A stretch of 51,782 nt of DNA, from assembly GCA_017416345.1 (NCBI GenBank), contig JAFQCR010000004.1:1-51782 (forward strand), in the 5' to 3' direction. The stretch comes from Clostridia bacterium. Lineage in GTDB: Bacteria; Bacillota; Clostridia; Oscillospirales; Acutalibacteraceae. Under the pieces are notes generated by a model, which searched no databases, had not been told where the DNA came from, and saw nothing but the letters and a program-made list of their open reading frames with translations. The translations under genes and the position numbers were made by a program. Below are positions 33,502-42,496 of the stretch, in pieces; within the stretch, counting starts at the first letter, position 1, and every line of letters starts with the position of its first letter.

Positions 33502-34364
33502 TATTGGCAATTCTCCTTAAGGAATATTTGTTTTTGTCTTTGCTTCAAGCCTTCATAAAGGATGTTATCTAAGATAGGCTTGTATTTTTTTATCTCCAAC
33601 AGCTCCGAGTAGGTCGAGCACTCGATAAAGCAGTTGTTCATAATGGGGGTAAGCCGTTGCTCGGCAAATTTTATTGGGTCTGTGCCCTTTGGCAACTCTT
33701 TTGTAAGCGGATTGAAGTTGCCTTTTTTTATGTCCTTTTTGAGGTCGTCGGCCACATCGCAAAGATATACCCATTTACCAAGGCAGTAACCCATTCTTTC
33801 CAGCACAAATTTGTACTTTTGGTCGGTTTCTATCAGCATAAGTATCCGGCTGACGGCCTTTGCGGTCGGCTCGGCGGCCTTGTCAAGACAACATTCGGGG
33901 TCGCTTTCGGCCAAACGCTGACCGTTTAAGTATTCCTCAACTATCGGTTTAAGGTCGGGGAATTTTTTAAAGGCTTTTTTACTCCAATGCTTGGTGAAAA
34001 GCCGTAAAGATCTGCAAAAAACCGATTTTATAAAACCGCTGTCCTCAATATTGTCCAGCACCTTCATATCGGTCAGCACAACGCCTGCCGCGGCGGCAAG
34101 CTCCTGGCTTTGACCGTCATTTTTACAGTAGGTGCATTTTTTGAGTGGGTTCACACGGCACCTTTTTTGTTCAAACCCGTCACAGCCGTCACGCAAAGCG
34201 GCATCGAGCAATGAAACAAAGGTCATATCGTAGCTTAAACAGAATTTAGAAAGTGCGCCGTAGGTCTTGCCCATATGACGGCAAAGTCCGCAATAAATTG
34301 CGTTGTAGATCTCAAATTCCTTGACCTTCATTTCGGGCTTATAAACCTTTATATAACCAAACAC
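33501..34364 (-). CDS. DUF5685-type protein with terpene-synthase-like helical fold
   Basis: 287 residues from GTG 34364, chosen because family members begin 'MFGY(I/V)...' and because GGTGA lies ~5 bases upstream; an ATG at 34400 is the alternative. Seen: [27 protein letters not shown] near the start, a Cys-rich stretch ([16 protein letters not shown]), and [21 protein letters not shown], which resembles the aspartate-rich motif of squalene/phytoene-synthase-like all-alpha enzymes. The function of the family is unknown to me. It heads a six-gene operon and is translationally coupled to the DnaJ-like gene, as is often seen for this family in Clostridia (from memory). Confidence 0.8.
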   Translation of the reverse strand: MFGYIKVYKPEMKVKEFEIYNAIYCGLCRHMGKTYGALSKFCLSYDMTFVSLLDAALRDGCDGFEQKRCRVNPLKKCTYCKNDGQSQELAAAAGVVLTDMKVLDNIEDSGFIKSVFCRSLRLFTKHWSKKAFKKFPDLKPIVEEYLNGQRLAESDPECCLDKAAEPTAKAVSRILMLIETDQKYKFVLERMGYCLGKWVYLCDVADDLKKDIKKGNFNPLTKELPKGTDPIKFAEQRLTPIMNNCFIECSTYSELLEIKKYKPILDNILYEGLKQRQKQIFLKENCQ

Positions 34365-34433
34365 ATTGCTCACCGCCTTTATGCACCCATTGTGCCACAA
34401 TTTGGATCACAATAGGTTAATACTTTGTGAATT

Positions 34434-37268
34434 TTAAAGCATTTTCTTCAAAAATTGACCCGTGTAGGACTCTTTACACTTTGCAACCTGCTCGGGTGTG
34501 CCGCAGACCACGACGTTGCCGCCACGGTCGCCGCCCTCGGGACCTAAGTCAATGATATGGTCGACCGATTTGATAACGTCGAGGTTGTGCTCGATGATTA
34601 TCATGGTGTTGCCTGCGTCGACAAGGCGGTTGAACACGTCGATAAGTCGGTGAACATCGGCGGTGTGCAGGCCTGTCGTGGGCTCGTCGAGGATATACAC
34701 GGTGCGCCCCGTGGGACGCTTCGAAAGCTCGGTTGCAAGCTTGACACGCTGTGCCTCACCGCCCGAAAGGGTGGTTGCAGGCTGTCCGAGCTTGACATAG
34801 CCCAAGCCAACATCGTAAAGCGTTTTTAATTTGCGGTATATCTTCTGATGGTTTTCAAAGAAGTACATTGCCTCCTCAACCGTCATTTCAAGCACGTCGT
34901 AAATGCTCTTGTCACGGTACTTGACCTCTAAGGTCTCACGGTTGTAGCGGCTACCCTTACAAACATCACAAGGCACGTAAATATCGGGCAAGAAGTGCAT
35001 TTCTATCTTGATTATTCCGTCACCCTCGCAGGCCTCACAACGGCCGCCTCTGACGTTGAATGAAAAACGTCCTGCGCCGTAGCCCTTGGTCTTGGCGTCC
35101 TTGGTTGCGGCAAAAAGCTCACGGATATCGTTAAAAACACCTGTGTAGGTGGCGGGGTTGGAACGGGGCGTTCTGCCGATGGGCGACTGGCTTATCTCGA
35201 TAACCTTGTCAAGATGCTCTAATCCCTCAATGCTCTTATGCTTGCCCCAGATGCGCTTGGCACCGTTAAGCTCGCAGGCAAGGCGCTGATACAAAACGCT
35301 GTTTATAAGCGACGATTTGCCCGAGCCCGAAACGCCCGTGACACCTATCATCTTGCCAAGCGGAAACTCAACGTCAACATTTTTGAGGTTGTTTTCTTTA
35401 GCGCCGATTATTTTAAGCAGCTTGCCGTTGCCCTCACGACGGGTGGTGGGCACGGGAATCTTTTTACGACCCGAAAGGTAGTCACCCGTGATCGATTCCT
35501 TGCAGTTGCAGACCTCCTCGGGCGTGCCGGCGCATACCACGTGACCGCCGTGAATACCTGCGCCCGGACCGATATCAACAATAAAATCGGCGGTACGCAT
35601 GGTGTCCTCGTCGTGCTCGACAACGATAACGGTGTTGCCAAGGTCACGGAGCTGTTGCAGAGTTGCGAGCAGCTTTTCGTTGTCACGCTGATGCAGACCG
35701 ATGCTCGGCTCGTCAAGAATATACAAAACACCCATCAGCGATGAGCCTATCTGCGTGGCAAGTCGGATACGCTGACTTTCGCCGCCCGAAAGCGTTCCGG
35801 AGGAACGGGAAAGCGTGAGATAATCAAGGCCAACGCTTTTGAGGAACGACAGTCTTGCCTTGACCTCTTTAACTATGGGTGCGGCAATGCTCTCGGCACG
35901 TGTGTCGAGCTTTAATTCATCAAAGAATTTCAGCGCATCAACTATCTGCAGGTCGCACAGCTCCTTGATGTTAAGACCGCCGACCGTTACGCTCAATATC
36001 TCGGATTTAAGCCTTGCACCCTTACAGTCGGGGCAGGGACATTCGGTCATAATCGACTCTATCTCGGTGCGTGAATACTCACTTGTGGTTTCCTTATAGC
36101 GGCGCTCAAGGTTGTTGACAACGCCCTCAAACGGTACTGAAAAGCTGCCGCCGCCCCAGGCGGAGTTGCGGGTGAAGCTTATCTTTTCGCCGTTTGTACC
36201 GTACATTATAATGTCCTTGACCTCGTCCGACAGCTCACGGTAGGGCGTGTCGATACTAAAGCCGTAGTGCTCGGCAAGACCCTTATAGTACATCAAAGCA
36301 ATGGTGCCTTCCTCCTTGGCACCCCAGCCGGTCGTACCCCAACCGCTGGCTCTGATACAGCCCTCGGCCAACGATTTCGACTCGTCGGGCACAAGCAAAA
36401 GCGGATTTATCTTCATAAAAATACCGAGACCCGTACAGGTGGGGCAGGCACCGAAGGGACTGTTGAACGAGAACATTCTGGGGGCCAATTCGGGCATGCT
36501 TACATCGTGATCGGGGCAGGCGTAGTTTTCCGAAAAGGTGTATTCTTCGCCGCCGATGACTGAAATGGTGACAATACCGCCCGAAAGCCTCAAAGCGGTC
36601 TCAACGCTGTCGGTCAAGCGCTTGCCGATACCCTCTTTAAGCACAAGACGGTCGATAACGGTCTCAATGGTGTGCTTTTTGGTCTTCTCAAGCTTGATAT
36701 CCTCCGAAAGGTCATAGACCTCACCGTCGATACGCACACGGACATAGCCGTCCTTGCGTGCTTTTTCCAAAAGCTTTACGTGCTCACCCTTTTTGGCACG
36801 GATGATGGGCGACATTATAAGTATCTTGTCACCCTCGCCGTTTTCCATAATGCGGTCAACTATCTGGTCGACCGACTGCTTGACTATCTCCCTGCCGCAA
36901 ACAGGGCAATGCGGAACACCCACGTGGGCATAAAGCAGACGCAGGTAGTCGTATATCTCGGTAACGGTACCCACGGTGGAGCGTGGGTTTTTGGAGGTGG
37001 TCTTCTGATCTATCGAAATGGCGGGTGAAAGTCCGTCGATACTGTCAACGTCCGGCTTTTCCATCTGTCCCAGGAACTGACGGGCATAACTGGACAGCGA
37101 CTCGACATAGCGGCGCTGACCCTCGGCATAAAGGGTATCAAACGCCAATGACGATTTGCCCGAGCCCGAAAGACCCGTAAAAACCACCAGCTTGTCACGT
37201 GGGATCTCAATATCTATATTTTTAAGGTTGTGCTCTTTAGCACCTCTGATAATTATTCTGTCGATCAT
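34434..37268 (-). CDS. uvrA: UvrA, excinuclease ABC subunit A
   Basis: 944 residues, the usual full length. It is the DNA-damage recognition ATPase of nucleotide excision repair and works as a dimer with UvrB. Seen: N-terminal Walker [21 protein letters not shown], the CPVC zinc element (CPVCGREI), the central zinc finger [11 protein letters not shown], signature [19 protein letters not shown] with Walker [14 protein letters not shown], a second Walker [13 protein letters not shown], the third zinc finger ([10 protein letters not shown]...CDVCKGSRY), and the second signature [14 protein letters not shown] with [16 protein letters not shown] lies 8 bases before the ATG. A weak LexA-like site lies about 90 bases upstream. 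Confidence 0.98.
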   Translation of the reverse strand: MIDRIIIRGAKEHNLKNIDIEIPRDKLVVFTGLSGSGKSSLAFDTLYAEGQRRYVESLSSYARQFLGQMEKPDVDSIDGLSPAISIDQKTTSKNPRSTVGTVTEIYDYLRLLYAHVGVPHCPVCGREIVKQSVDQIVDRIMENGEGDKILIMSPIIRAKKGEHVKLLEKARKDGYVRVRIDGEVYDLSEDIKLEKTKKHTIETVIDRLVLKEGIGKRLTDSVETALRLSGGIVTISVIGGEEYTFSENYACPDHDVSMPELAPRMFSFNSPFGACPTCTGLGIFMKINPLLLVPDESKSLAEGCIRASGWGTTGWGAKEEGTIALMYYKGLAEHYGFSIDTPYRELSDEVKDIIMYGTNGEKISFTRNSAWGGGSFSVPFEGVVNNLERRYKETTSEYSRTEIESIMTECPCPDCKGARLKSEILSVTVGGLNIKELCDLQIVDALKFFDELKLDTRAESIAAPIVKEVKARLSFLKSVGLDYLTLSRSSGTLSGGESQRIRLATQIGSSLMGVLYILDEPSIGLHQRDNEKLLATLQQLRDLGNTVIVVEHDEDTMRTADFIVDIGPGAGIHGGHVVCAGTPEEVCNCKESITGDYLSGRKKIPVPTTRREGNGKLLKIIGAKENNLKNVDVEFPLGKMIGVTGVSGSGKSSLINSVLYQRLACELNGAKRIWGKHKSIEGLEHLDKVIEISQSPIGRTPRSNPATYTGVFNDIRELFAATKDAKTKGYGAGRFSFNVRGGRCEACEGDGIIKIEMHFLPDIYVPCDVCKGSRYNRETLEVKYRDKSIYDVLEMTVEEAMYFFENHQKIYRKLKTLYDVGLGYVKLGQPATTLSGGEAQRVKLATELSKRPTGRTVYILDEPTTGLHTADVHRLIDVFNRLVDAGNTMIIIEHNLDVIKSVDHIIDLGPEGGDRGGNVVVCGTPEQVAKCKESYTGQFLKKML

Positions 37269-37355
37269 TTTTTGAACTCCCGATACTCATAATGTATATA
37301 CACTATAATCATTATCATTTTACAATATTTTATTTTAAATGTAAACAATTTTCGA

Positions 37356-37367
37356 GAACAAATATTC
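37356..37367. promoter_or_regulatory. Weak LexA-box-like site between uvrA and the ABC operon
   Basis: GAAC-AAAT-ATTC resembles the GAAC-N4-GTTC core of Gram-positive LexA boxes with one mismatch. It is included only because uvrA is a typical SOS gene. Confidence 0.2.
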
Positions 37368-37387
37368 CAAATTTTGCACAAAAAGAC

Positions 37388-37416
37388 TTGACATTTTTAT
37401 GTTATCGTGGTAATAT
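37388..37416 (+). promoter_or_regulatory. Promoter of the amino-acid ABC operon
   Basis: A consensus TTGACA (37388-37393), a 17-bp spacer and TAATAT (37411-37416), 55 bases before the first gene. A short hairpin GCGTT/AACGC follows in the leader. Confidence 0.75.
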
Positions 37417-37470
37417 ATTAGCACGCTAAAGCGTTTTTGAACGCAAATTTTATTTTAAGAGGGTAATATT

Positions 37471-38292
37471 ATGAAAAACACTATCAGAATTTTGAGCCTT
37501 ATGCTCGCATTGCTTATGTGCATGTTCTGCTTCACCGCCTGCGGCGAAAAGGAAGAAGCCAAAAAGCCCACCGTAGTTGTCGGCTACACTCTTTATGAGC
37601 CTATGAACTACCTTGATGCTGACGGCAAGCTTATCGGCTATGATACCGATCTTGCCAAGAAGATCTTCACCAACCTCGGTTACGAAGTCATCTTCAAGGA
37701 GATCAACTGGGACAACAAGTACACCGACCTTAACTCCGGCGTTATTGACTGCATTTGGAACGGCTTCACCTGCAACTCGGCCGATGATGACGGCATCCTT
37801 CGTTCCGACAAGGTCGACTTTTCCTACAAGTATATGGAGAACCGTCAGGTCGTAGTTATCAAGAACGGTACTACTGTTGCTACTGCAGAAGACCTTAAGG
37901 GCAAGATCGCCGCTGCCGAAAGCGGATCTGCCGGTGAGTCTTATGCCAAGGACTTCGAAGGTATTTCCTACAAGGGCGTTACCAAGCAGACCGACGGTCT
38001 TATGGAAGTAAACGCAGGCACCGCTGATTTCGCAGTTGTTGACGAGCAGCTTGCCAAGAGCTACTGTGGCCAGGGCGACTATGCTAACCTTACCATTGTT
38101 GAGGCTCTCTCCAGCGATGTTGAGTACTATGCGATCGGCTTCAAGAAGGGCAGCGAGCTGACCAAGAAGGTCAACGAGCAGCTTGAGAAGTGCGGCCAGG
38201 ACGGCACCATTGATGCTCTTATCAAGGCATATCCCAAGTGCGCCAACACCGCCATCAAGGATTTCTCTGATCAGAAGACCGTTAAGAAATAA
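37471..38292 (+). CDS. Amino-acid ABC transporter substrate-binding lipoprotein
   Basis: 273 residues; a signal peptide with lipobox FTAC places the lipid-modified cysteine at C24. The mature part is a family-3 (SBP_bac_3) solute-binding protein: GYTLYEPMNYLDADGKLIGYDTDLAKKIF at the start, 'DLNSGVIDCIWNGFT', 'FSYKYMENRQVVVI', and the hinge 'LKGKIAAAESGSAGES'. It captures an amino acid, probably a polar or branched-chain one, outside the membrane and delivers it to the permease encoded downstream. It is separated from the permease gene by 119 bases with a stable hairpin, an arrangement that usually gives more binding protein than permease. Confidence 0.93.
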   Translation: MKNTIRILSLMLALLMCMFCFTACGEKEEAKKPTVVVGYTLYEPMNYLDADGKLIGYDTDLAKKIFTNLGYEVIFKEINWDNKYTDLNSGVIDCIWNGFTCNSADDDGILRSDKVDFSYKYMENRQVVVIKNGTTVATAEDLKGKIAAAESGSAGESYAKDFEGISYKGVTKQTDGLMEVNAGTADFAVVDEQLAKSYCGQGDYANLTIVEALSSDVEYYAIGFKKGSELTKKVNEQLEKCGQDGTIDALIKAYPKCANTAIKDFSDQKTVKK

Positions 38293-38323
38293 TTTAAGCA
38301 AAAAAGTAAACACTAAAACATAA

Positions 38324-38349
38324 GCTGACGGGATGAAAATCCCGTCAGC
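38324..38349 (+). other. Intra-operon hairpin after the binding-protein gene
   Basis: A perfect 11-bp stem GCTGACGGGAT / ATCCCGTCAGC with a GAAA tetraloop and no T-run. It probably protects the 3' end of the binding-protein mRNA. Confidence 0.75.
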
Positions 38350-38411
38350 AATACTGTTGTATAGGGGTCTGAATACCTGACCTTGTTACACCCGAATTTG
38401 GAGAAGAATTA

Positions 38412-39140
38412 ATGACTTTTGCTGAAATAACACTGTTTTTGGCCAACGGCTTTGTCGTGTCGTTGCTCATATTTGCGGTAACTCTGCTTTGTGCCGTACC
38501 TTTAGGCCTACCGATAGCATTCTGCTCAATGAGCCGCTTCAGACCTGTCAAATATGTAGCCAAAACGATCGTCTGGATCATCCGCGGCGTTCCGCTGATG
38601 CTGCAGATATTCATTATCTATTATGTGCCGGGTCTTTTGTTCGGCAACCCGATATTTGCCCAGATCGACCGTTACATATTAAGAAATTTCGACATCCCCA
38701 ATGACGGCGGTGTTTTGCAGCTTTTGCTGACCAATGCCGGCGGTCTTGTGGCGGTATTTATCGCTTTTGCGCTGAATTACGCCTGCTATTTTTCCGAAAT
38801 ATACCGCGGAGGTATCGAAAGCATCTCCAAAGGACAGTATGAGGCAGGCTATGTGCTTGGTATGTCCAAGTCGCAGGTCTTTAAAAAGATCGTTTTAAAG
38901 CAGGTAATCAAGCGCATCGTGCCGCCTATGTCCAACGAGATCATCACCCTTATCAAGGATACTGCGCTGGCCAACTGTATCATGATCCCCGAGATCATCA
39001 AGCAAGCCAAGGAGCTTGCCGCCACCAAGGCGCTTATCTGGCCGCTTTTCTACACAGGTGTTTTCTATCTGCTGTTTGTCGGACTTCTGACCATTCTGCT
39101 GGGCAGGTTGGAAAAGAAGCTCAGCTACTTTAAGGATTGA
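38412..39140 (+). CDS. Amino-acid ABC transporter permease
   Basis: 242 residues, GGAGAAG before ATG 38412. A His/Glu/Gln-type (HisM/GlnP) inner-membrane permease with about five transmembrane helices. The family marker [14 protein letters not shown] is present, as is the EAA loop contacting the ATPase: '[27 protein letters not shown]' with '[12 protein letters not shown]'-like continuation. An '[15 protein letters not shown]' segment follows. It probably forms a homodimer, since no second permease gene is present. Ten bases separate its stop from the ATPase start. Confidence 0.94.
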   Translation: MTFAEITLFLANGFVVSLLIFAVTLLCAVPLGLPIAFCSMSRFRPVKYVAKTIVWIIRGVPLMLQIFIIYYVPGLLFGNPIFAQIDRYILRNFDIPNDGGVLQLLLTNAGGLVAVFIAFALNYACYFSEIYRGGIESISKGQYEAGYVLGMSKSQVFKKIVLKQVIKRIVPPMSNEIITLIKDTALANCIMIPEIIKQAKELAATKALIWPLFYTGVFYLLFVGLLTILLGRLEKKLSYFKD

Positions 39141-39150
39141 GGTGACGGAA

Positions 39151-39903
39151 ATGGCAGTTTTAGAGGTAAAAAACATCTGCAAGGCCTTTGGCAAGACCGA
39201 GGTCTTAAAGGGTATAGATTTTTCGCTTGAAAAGGGTCAGGTTTTGTCCATCATCGGTTCGTCCGGCTCGGGCAAGACCACTCTGCTCCGTTGCCTTAAC
39301 TCGCTTGAGTTTGCCGACAAGGGCACCATCACGGTCAACGACACCGTTATTTTTGACGGCAGCCGCACGACTAAACGCTCGGATGCCGAGCTTCGTGAGC
39401 GCAGGCTTCATTTCGGACTTGTGTTCCAGTCTTTCAATCTTTTCCCGCAGTACACCGTGCTGGAAAACATCACGCTTGCACCCAACCTTTTGAAAAAGGA
39501 TACCCCCGAAAACAACAAGGAAAAGGCATTGAAGCTACTCGATGAGGTAGGCCTTTCGGAAAAGGCAAACAACTACCCGTGCGAGCTTTCGGGCGGTCAG
39601 CAGCAGCGTGTGGCCATTGCACGTGCCTTGGCAATGGACCCTGAGATACTTTGCTTTGACGAGCCGACCTCGGCACTCGACCCCGAGCTTACGGGCGAGG
39701 TCTTAAAGGTCATCCGCTCGCTTGCCGACGGACATATGACCATGATCGTTGTCACCCACGAAATGGGCTTTGCCAAGGATGTTTCAGACACCGTTATTTT
39801 TATGGACGACGGTGTTATAGCAGAGCAGGGCACTCCCGACGAGGTGTTCGGCAACCCCAGAACTGAACGTCTCAAAGCCTTCCTTGCATCGTACAGCAAA
39901 TAA
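39151..39903 (+). CDS. Amino-acid ABC transporter ATP-binding protein
   Basis: 250 residues from ATG 39151, with GAGG 8 bases upstream; a GTG at 39142 overlaps that site and is less likely. Complete ATPase motifs: Walker [15 protein letters not shown]-loop [18 protein letters not shown], signature [17 protein letters not shown], Walker [16 protein letters not shown]-loop [14 protein letters not shown]. It is the polar amino-acid uptake (GlnQ/HisP) subfamily and energises import with the preceding permease and binding protein. Confidence 0.95.
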   Translation: MAVLEVKNICKAFGKTEVLKGIDFSLEKGQVLSIIGSSGSGKTTLLRCLNSLEFADKGTITVNDTVIFDGSRTTKRSDAELRERRLHFGLVFQSFNLFPQYTVLENITLAPNLLKKDTPENNKEKALKLLDEVGLSEKANNYPCELSGGQQQRVAIARALAMDPEILCFDEPTSALDPELTGEVLKVIRSLADGHMTMIVVTHEMGFAKDVSDTVIFMDDGVIAEQGTPDEVFGNPRTERLKAFLASYSK

Positions 39904-39918
39904 TAAAACCAACACAAA

Positions 39919-39956
39919 AAAGCCGTCCCAAGCAAATACTTGGGGCGGCTTTGGTT
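39919..39956 (+). terminator. Terminator of the ABC operon
   Basis: A 14-bp stem AAAGCCGTCCCAAG / CTTGGGGCGGCTTT (one T-G pair) with a 6-base loop, then a short T-run. It lies between convergent genes and may serve both. Confidence 0.8.
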
Positions 39957-39982
39957 TTGCATTTCAGAGTATCGGCCCTAAA

Positions 39983-40798
39983 TTACAGGTTAAGGAAATC
40001 CTTTCTGTAGGGCAGACCGAAGGCTTCGATAACATCACGAAGCTCGGTGTCAAGAATGGTGTTGACGTGGGGCATATGAGCGGTCAGCATATAAAGCTGT
40101 GCGGCCTTTTCAACGGTCTCGATAAGACCGAAGGTCTCGTCCATATCACGGCCTGCGCCGTAGATTCCGTGCAGACCCCAAACAACAAGGCGGAACTCCT
40201 CCATCTTCTTGGCGGTGGCAACGCCGATCTCGTTATTGCCGCAGACCATCCAGGGCAGAACGCCGATACCGTCGGGGAAAACAACGATACACTCGGTACA
40301 CATCTCCCAGATGGTGTGGGTGAACTTCTTGTCATCCAGCTCGTGAACGTGGGTCATTGCAAGGGTGTATGTAGGATGGGTGTGCATAACGATGCGGTGC
40401 TGGGGATCCTGCTTAAGTCTTGCCATATGGCTCATAAGGTGAGCAGGGAACTCACTGGTGAATTTGCCGCCGTCCTTATAGCCCCAAAGAAGCTCTGCGG
40501 TGGTGCCGTCCTTGGCAATGCGGACGATGCCGAGGTTGGTCTCGGGGTCAAATTCAACGTTCTTGAAGTACTTTCCGGTACCGGTCACGATGAAGATCTT
40601 GCCGATAAGATCGGTTGCATCAAAGCCCAAAGGAATTGTGCGGAGCACCTTGTCAAGGTCAAGATACTCGGCGACCTCTTCGGTCTCAAGCATATAGCTG
40701 ATGTTTCCGCCGTTACGCTCGTCCCAGCCGAGACGGTACATATTGGCGGTGGTCTTTTTCATTTCTTCAACAAACGGAGCGGTAAAAATGTCTTTCAT
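39983..40798 (-). CDS. rhaD: Rhamnulose-1-phosphate aldolase
   Basis: 271 residues from ATG 40798; a TTG at 40819 is a less likely start. It is a class II zinc aldolase that splits L-rhamnulose 1-phosphate into dihydroxyacetone phosphate and L-lactaldehyde. Seen: GWDERNGGNIS (phosphate-binding region), 'SEFPAHLMSHMARLKQDP', zinc ligands in VMHTHPTYTLAMTH, and the third His region WGLHGIYGAGRDMDETFGLIETVEKAAQ. Length and motifs match RhaD rather than L-fuculose-phosphate aldolase, which is shorter. No other rhamnose genes are next to it. It has its own promoter. Confidence 0.93.
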   Translation of the reverse strand: MKDIFTAPFVEEMKKTTANMYRLGWDERNGGNISYMLETEEVAEYLDLDKVLRTIPLGFDATDLIGKIFIVTGTGKYFKNVEFDPETNLGIVRIAKDGTTAELLWGYKDGGKFTSEFPAHLMSHMARLKQDPQHRIVMHTHPTYTLAMTHVHELDDKKFTHTIWEMCTECIVVFPDGIGVLPWMVCGNNEIGVATAKKMEEFRLVVWGLHGIYGAGRDMDETFGLIETVEKAAQLYMLTAHMPHVNTILDTELRDVIEAFGLPYRKDFLNL

Positions 40799-40832
40799 TC
40801 TTTTCACACTTTCTCTCAAATTTAATACTACT

Positions 40833-40860
40833 ATTATATACCATTTTTTTATTTTGTAAA
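40833..40860 (-). promoter_or_regulatory. Promoter of rhaD
   Basis: On the reverse strand: TTTACA (40860-40855), a 16-bp spacer and TATAAT (40838-40833), ~35 bases before the ATG. Confidence 0.65.
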
Positions 40861-40943
40861 GTGGTTTCTGTTAAATTTTTGTTGTTTTATTTGGCTTTAT
40901 TTATATAAAACAGGAAATTTTGCGACAAATGTCGGTTAATGCC

Positions 40944-40979
40944 CAAAAAAGCTCCTCTCAAAATGAGAGAAGCTTCTTT
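40944..40979 (-). terminator. Terminator of the XRE regulator gene
   Basis: On the reverse strand: AAGCTTCTCTCA / TGAGAGGAGCTT with a short loop, then TTTTTT. It lies 5 bases past the stop of the reverse-strand regulator. Confidence 0.88.
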
Positions 40980-40983
40980 TTGA

Positions 40984-41529
40984 TTATTCAAATTCTTTTT
41001 CGGCCAGGGCGATTATCTCGCTGTACTTGTCGGGAATATTGTGCGGCAGACGTTTTCTTTCCTTGCCAAGCTCACTCAAAGCAGCATAAATGCAGCCTAT
41101 CTTACCGTTGCAGATGTCACGGTACTCTTTTCCGTCGTGCTGAAATGTGAAAAGGTTGCTTCTCGAGGCGGTGTCGCAAAGCGAGCGTGCCATACGGTAG
41201 CTTTCCAAACGTGAAACACGGCAAAGTATGTCATACACCTGCTCGTTGTGGTCCTTGGCTATCTTCAGAATGCTGTCCAAAGCGGCCGCCTCGGGCTCGG
41301 TCGCATATACTGTGGGGTTTTTGATGGTGCTTTTGCCCAACAGATAATCACAGCTGACCGAGTAATACTCGGAGAGCCTTAAAAGAAAATCCAGTCCGCA
41401 TTCACGGATTCCGTTTTCGTAATGTGATAAAAGTGCAGGGGAGATGCCCAGCTCACTTGCCGCCTTCTTCTGTGAAATGCCTTTTGTACGGCGAAGTTCT
41501 GATAAAATTTTAGGAAATTCGCAAAGCAT
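40984..41529 (-). CDS. XRE-family regulator with C-terminal extension
   Basis: 181 residues; GAGAGG lies ~8 bases before ATG 41529. Residues 5-65 are an XRE helix-turn-helix (ILSELRRTKGISQKKAASELG, recognition helix SPALLSHYENGIREC, then LDFLLRLSEYYSVSCDYLLG). The remaining ~115 residues are helical and may bind a ligand or dimerise, with no family recognised. The divergent upstream gap holds nested inverted repeats over two outward-facing TATAAT-like boxes, which suggests that it controls itself and the adjacent histidine phosphatase gene. Confidence 0.88.
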   Translation of the reverse strand: MLCEFPKILSELRRTKGISQKKAASELGISPALLSHYENGIRECGLDFLLRLSEYYSVSCDYLLGKSTIKNPTVYATEPEAAALDSILKIAKDHNEQVYDILCRVSRLESYRMARSLCDTASRSNLFTFQHDGKEYRDICNGKIGCIYAALSELGKERKRLPHNIPDKYSEIIALAEKEFE

Positions 41530-41543
41530 TTGTAAAACCTCTC

Positions 41544-41572
41544 TTGAAAATATATGTTTATGACATTATAAT
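41544..41572 (+). promoter_or_regulatory. Promoter toward the histidine phosphatase gene
   Basis: TTGAAA (41544-41549), a 17-bp spacer and a perfect TATAAT (41567-41572), whose -10 is part of an inverted repeat. Confidence 0.65.
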
Positions 41573-41633
41573 GGTTATAGTAAAAATTGTCCACGCCATA
41601 AAAACGCCTTTTTCGGCGTGGGTAACCATTATA
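41567..41633. repeat. Nested inverted repeats in a divergent promoter region
   Basis: The outer arms are TATAATGGTTA (41567-41577) and TAACCATTATA (41623-41633). The inner arms are CCACGCC (41591-41597) and GGCGTGG (41615-41621). The outer arms each contain a TATAAT, one on each strand. Confidence 0.75.
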
Positions 41634-41757
41634 CAACAAAGTTTTTGTTTTGTATAGAGTAAAAGTATACAAATAGTATAGCAACTTTTTGGCAATTTCT
41701 CAAAAATTTATCCGTTTTGTATTATCAAAATGCTAAAATCACCTTTTGGAGGATCAT

Positions 41758-42387
41758 ATGAAGACCTACAGAATACACTTTATCCGCCACGGACTGACCG
41801 ACGGAAATCTTGAAGGACGCTACATCGGCGTGACCGATATCGGACTTTCGGACGACGGTGCCGACCGGCTTGACGCCATAAGAGTAAAGGGCGAGCTGCC
41901 TGACACGGGTATGCTTTTCACAAGTCCCTTGAAGCGTTGCCTTGAGACCTGCGACCTGCTTTTCCCCGACAATGAGCCTATCGTCATCCCCGAGCTGCGT
42001 GAGTTTGACTTTGGTGATTTTGAAAATAAAAAGGCCGCAGAGCTTGAAAACGATCCCCAATACATTCAATGGATATCGGGACGTGCCTGCCCGCCCAACG
42101 GTGAGGCCTCGGACGATTTTGTTAAGCGAATCGCCTTGGGTCTTAACATTATGGTGCGAAAAATGATGGAGGCCGAGGTCTTTGAGGCGACGGCCGTTAT
42201 GCATGGCGGCGTTATGATGACGCTGTTTGCCTCCTGCGCTCTGCCCCAACGTCGTGCGGTCGAGTGGTCGAGCCCCGTCGGCGGCGGCTACACCGCACTT
42301 ATCACCCCATCACTCTACGGCCGAAGCGGTGTTATCGAGATAATCGACACTGTGCCTTCTTCTGCAATGCCCGTCGAGGAGGAATAA
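41758..42387 (+). CDS. Histidine phosphatase superfamily (phosphoglycerate-mutase-like) protein
   Basis: 209 residues; GGAGG sits 6 bases before ATG 41758. The phosphohistidine motif is IHFIRHGLTDGNLEGRYIG (R-H-G near residue 9), followed by LSDDGADRL. There is a second catalytic stretch PELREFDFGDFENKKA, and the later His is in VMHGGVMMTLFA. This matches cofactor-independent phosphatases of the CobC/GpmB type, which hydrolyse small phosphoesters. The substrate is not evident, and no cobalamin genes are nearby. A putative XRE-controlled promoter lies ~190 bases upstream. Confidence 0.88.
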   Translation: MKTYRIHFIRHGLTDGNLEGRYIGVTDIGLSDDGADRLDAIRVKGELPDTGMLFTSPLKRCLETCDLLFPDNEPIVIPELREFDFGDFENKKAAELENDPQYIQWISGRACPPNGEASDDFVKRIALGLNIMVRKMMEAEVFEATAVMHGGVMMTLFASCALPQRRAVEWSSPVGGGYTALITPSLYGRSGVIEIIDTVPSSAMPVEEE

Positions 42388-42430
42388 TGCCCCACTTAAT
42401 AAATAGTGGTGTAAAATTTGCAATAAACTA

Positions 42431-42459
42431 TTGCAAAATAGGTCGTTTGGTTGTATAAT
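42431..42459 (+). promoter_or_regulatory. Promoter of the KDPG aldolase gene
   Basis: TTGCAA (42431-42436), a 17-bp spacer and TATAAT (42454-42459). The same CTATTGCAAAA block recurs in the promoter at 44077. Confidence 0.75.
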
Positions 42460-42496
42460 CAATTTGAAATAAATATCTTTTTAAGGAGAGACCATT

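Noticed and set aside
37450-38313. A 287-codon reverse frame over the binding-protein gene.
   Set aside because: The plus strand encodes a complete lipoprotein with a lipobox and a consensus promoter. The reverse frame has no motifs.
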